NCBI GenBank assembly: GCA_017501255.1 | Contig: JAFVXE010000019.1 | Coordinates: 1 to 64,000, forward strand | DNA length: 64,000 nt | Origin: Clostridia bacterium | GTDB taxonomy: Bacteria; Bacillota; Clostridia; Christensenellales; Aristaeellaceae | Direction: 5' to 3' | In this document: positions 63,735 to 64,000 of the stretch, piece by piece | Position numbering within the stretch: position 1 is the first letter of the stretch | Layout of the letters: the number at the start of each line of letters is the position of its first letter | Notes under the pieces: generated by a model | What the model was told of the DNA's origin: nothing | The model's database searches: none | Seen by the model: the letters and a program-made list of their open reading frames with translations, nothing else | Program-made: the position numbers and the translations under genes

Positions 63735-64000
63735 TTATGCGTCGATGGTGGAGATGCACATGGTGGTCTCTTCCAGCACGTCCAGCAGCACCCGGACGGT
63801 GTCCAAAGCGGTGAACACGCTGACGTTGTTCTCCGTGGCGCAGCAGCGGATCTTATAGCCGTCGCTCATCTGGTCGGCAGAGCCGATATCCCGGGTGTTG
63901 AGCACGTAGGCCAAGTGACCCTGACGGATGGCATCCAGAATCTCTTCGCTGCCGTCACGGAGCTTCTTGCGCTCGTGGGTGCGGATGCCGTTCTGCTTGA
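63735..64000 (-). CDS. carB: carbamoyl-phosphate synthase large subunit, C-terminal end (partial, 88 aa)
   Basis: Only the last 88 codons are in the window; the gene continues beyond 64000. The sequence (RQGHLAYVLNTRD ... DGYKIRCCATENNVSVFTALDT) is the MGS-like allosteric domain at the end of CarB, where UMP or IMP binds. It is on the same strand as, and 9 nt before, pyrK, fitting a car-pyr operon. Confidence 0.88.
   Translation of the reverse strand, partial: KQNGIRTHERKKLRDGSEEILDAIRQGHLAYVLNTRDIGSADQMSDGYKIRCCATENNVSVFTALDTVRVLLDVLEETTMCISTIDA

Overview
The window reads as a chromosomal segment of a moderately high-GC Bacillota (Clostridia, probably a gut or rumen Eubacteriales/Christensenellales-type lineage). 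The evidence is Gram-positive ribosome binding sites (AGGAGG) on nearly every gene, a T-box leader on metG, intrinsic terminators, a Clostridia-type purine operon (PurO, stand-alone AICAR transformylase, PurF variant), an NAD-type pyrDB/pyrK pair, an archaeal-type AspRS, and many small secreted proteins whose signal peptides end in A-x-A-E-E. The genus cannot be fixed from the sequence. There is no prophage, integrase, insertion sequence with a transposase, rRNA or CRISPR array.

Layout. 1-300: tRNA-Tyr and tRNA-Leu. 436-3996 (-): three-gene sensor operon (7TM sensor protein, histidine kinase, LuxR-type response regulator), divergent from a five-gene envelope cassette at 4247-10301 (+) with a large palindromic operator between them. 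10374-14713: a DUF6061-like small gene, a six-hairpin-glycosidase-like protein and two small envelope proteins. 14801-18000: aspS, a Nudix hydrolase and a ferritin-like/VIT1 fusion. 18065-23041 (+): cytoplasmic GH9 enzyme plus NagA, a DUF3795 protein, a MATE pump and an acetyltransferase. 23112-31062 (-): arylpyruvate catabolism (solute symporter, ACT protein, PaaK-like ligase, IorBA, acyl-CoA ligase). 31063-33284: T-box and metG. 33433-39859: secreted proteins, a peptidoglycan-binding protein, QueT, a beta-lactamase-fold protein and a HAD phosphatase. 40253-52779 (+): purine operon purE-purF-purM-purN-purO-purH'-purD-purL-fhs behind a strong promoter and a structured leader. 52856-58527: membrane MutS-like ATPase, alpha/beta hydrolase, acetyltransferase, methyltransferase, DUF1801, an autoregulated MerR/TipA regulator and a 4-TM protein. 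58738-64000 (-): pyrimidine operon carB'-pyrK-pyrD-pyrF-orf-pyrE-pyrB-pyrI, cut by the window end at carB.

Together the pur and pyr operons make IMP and UMP from PRPP and carbamoyl phosphate, and fhs feeds 10-formyl-THF to purN and purH. The IOR cluster converts aryl-2-oxo acids (from Trp/Phe/Tyr) to aryl-acyl-CoAs.

The most unusual content is non-coding. (1) A ~205-bp multi-hairpin element with imperfect terminal inverted repeats sits in terminator hairpins. Two intact copies (24732-24936 and 33964-34170) are each flanked by an exact 24- or 27-nt direct repeat that is the whole terminator stem-loop, and two remnants (385-432 and 13071-13155) also abut terminator hairpins. (2) A second family is a ~80-bp three-hairpin module (a-b-c) with conserved triloops, fixed spacing and strongly covarying stems. 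It occurs at least seven times between genes, and four copies start 15-19 nt after a stop codon in sense orientation. Neither family matches one I can name.
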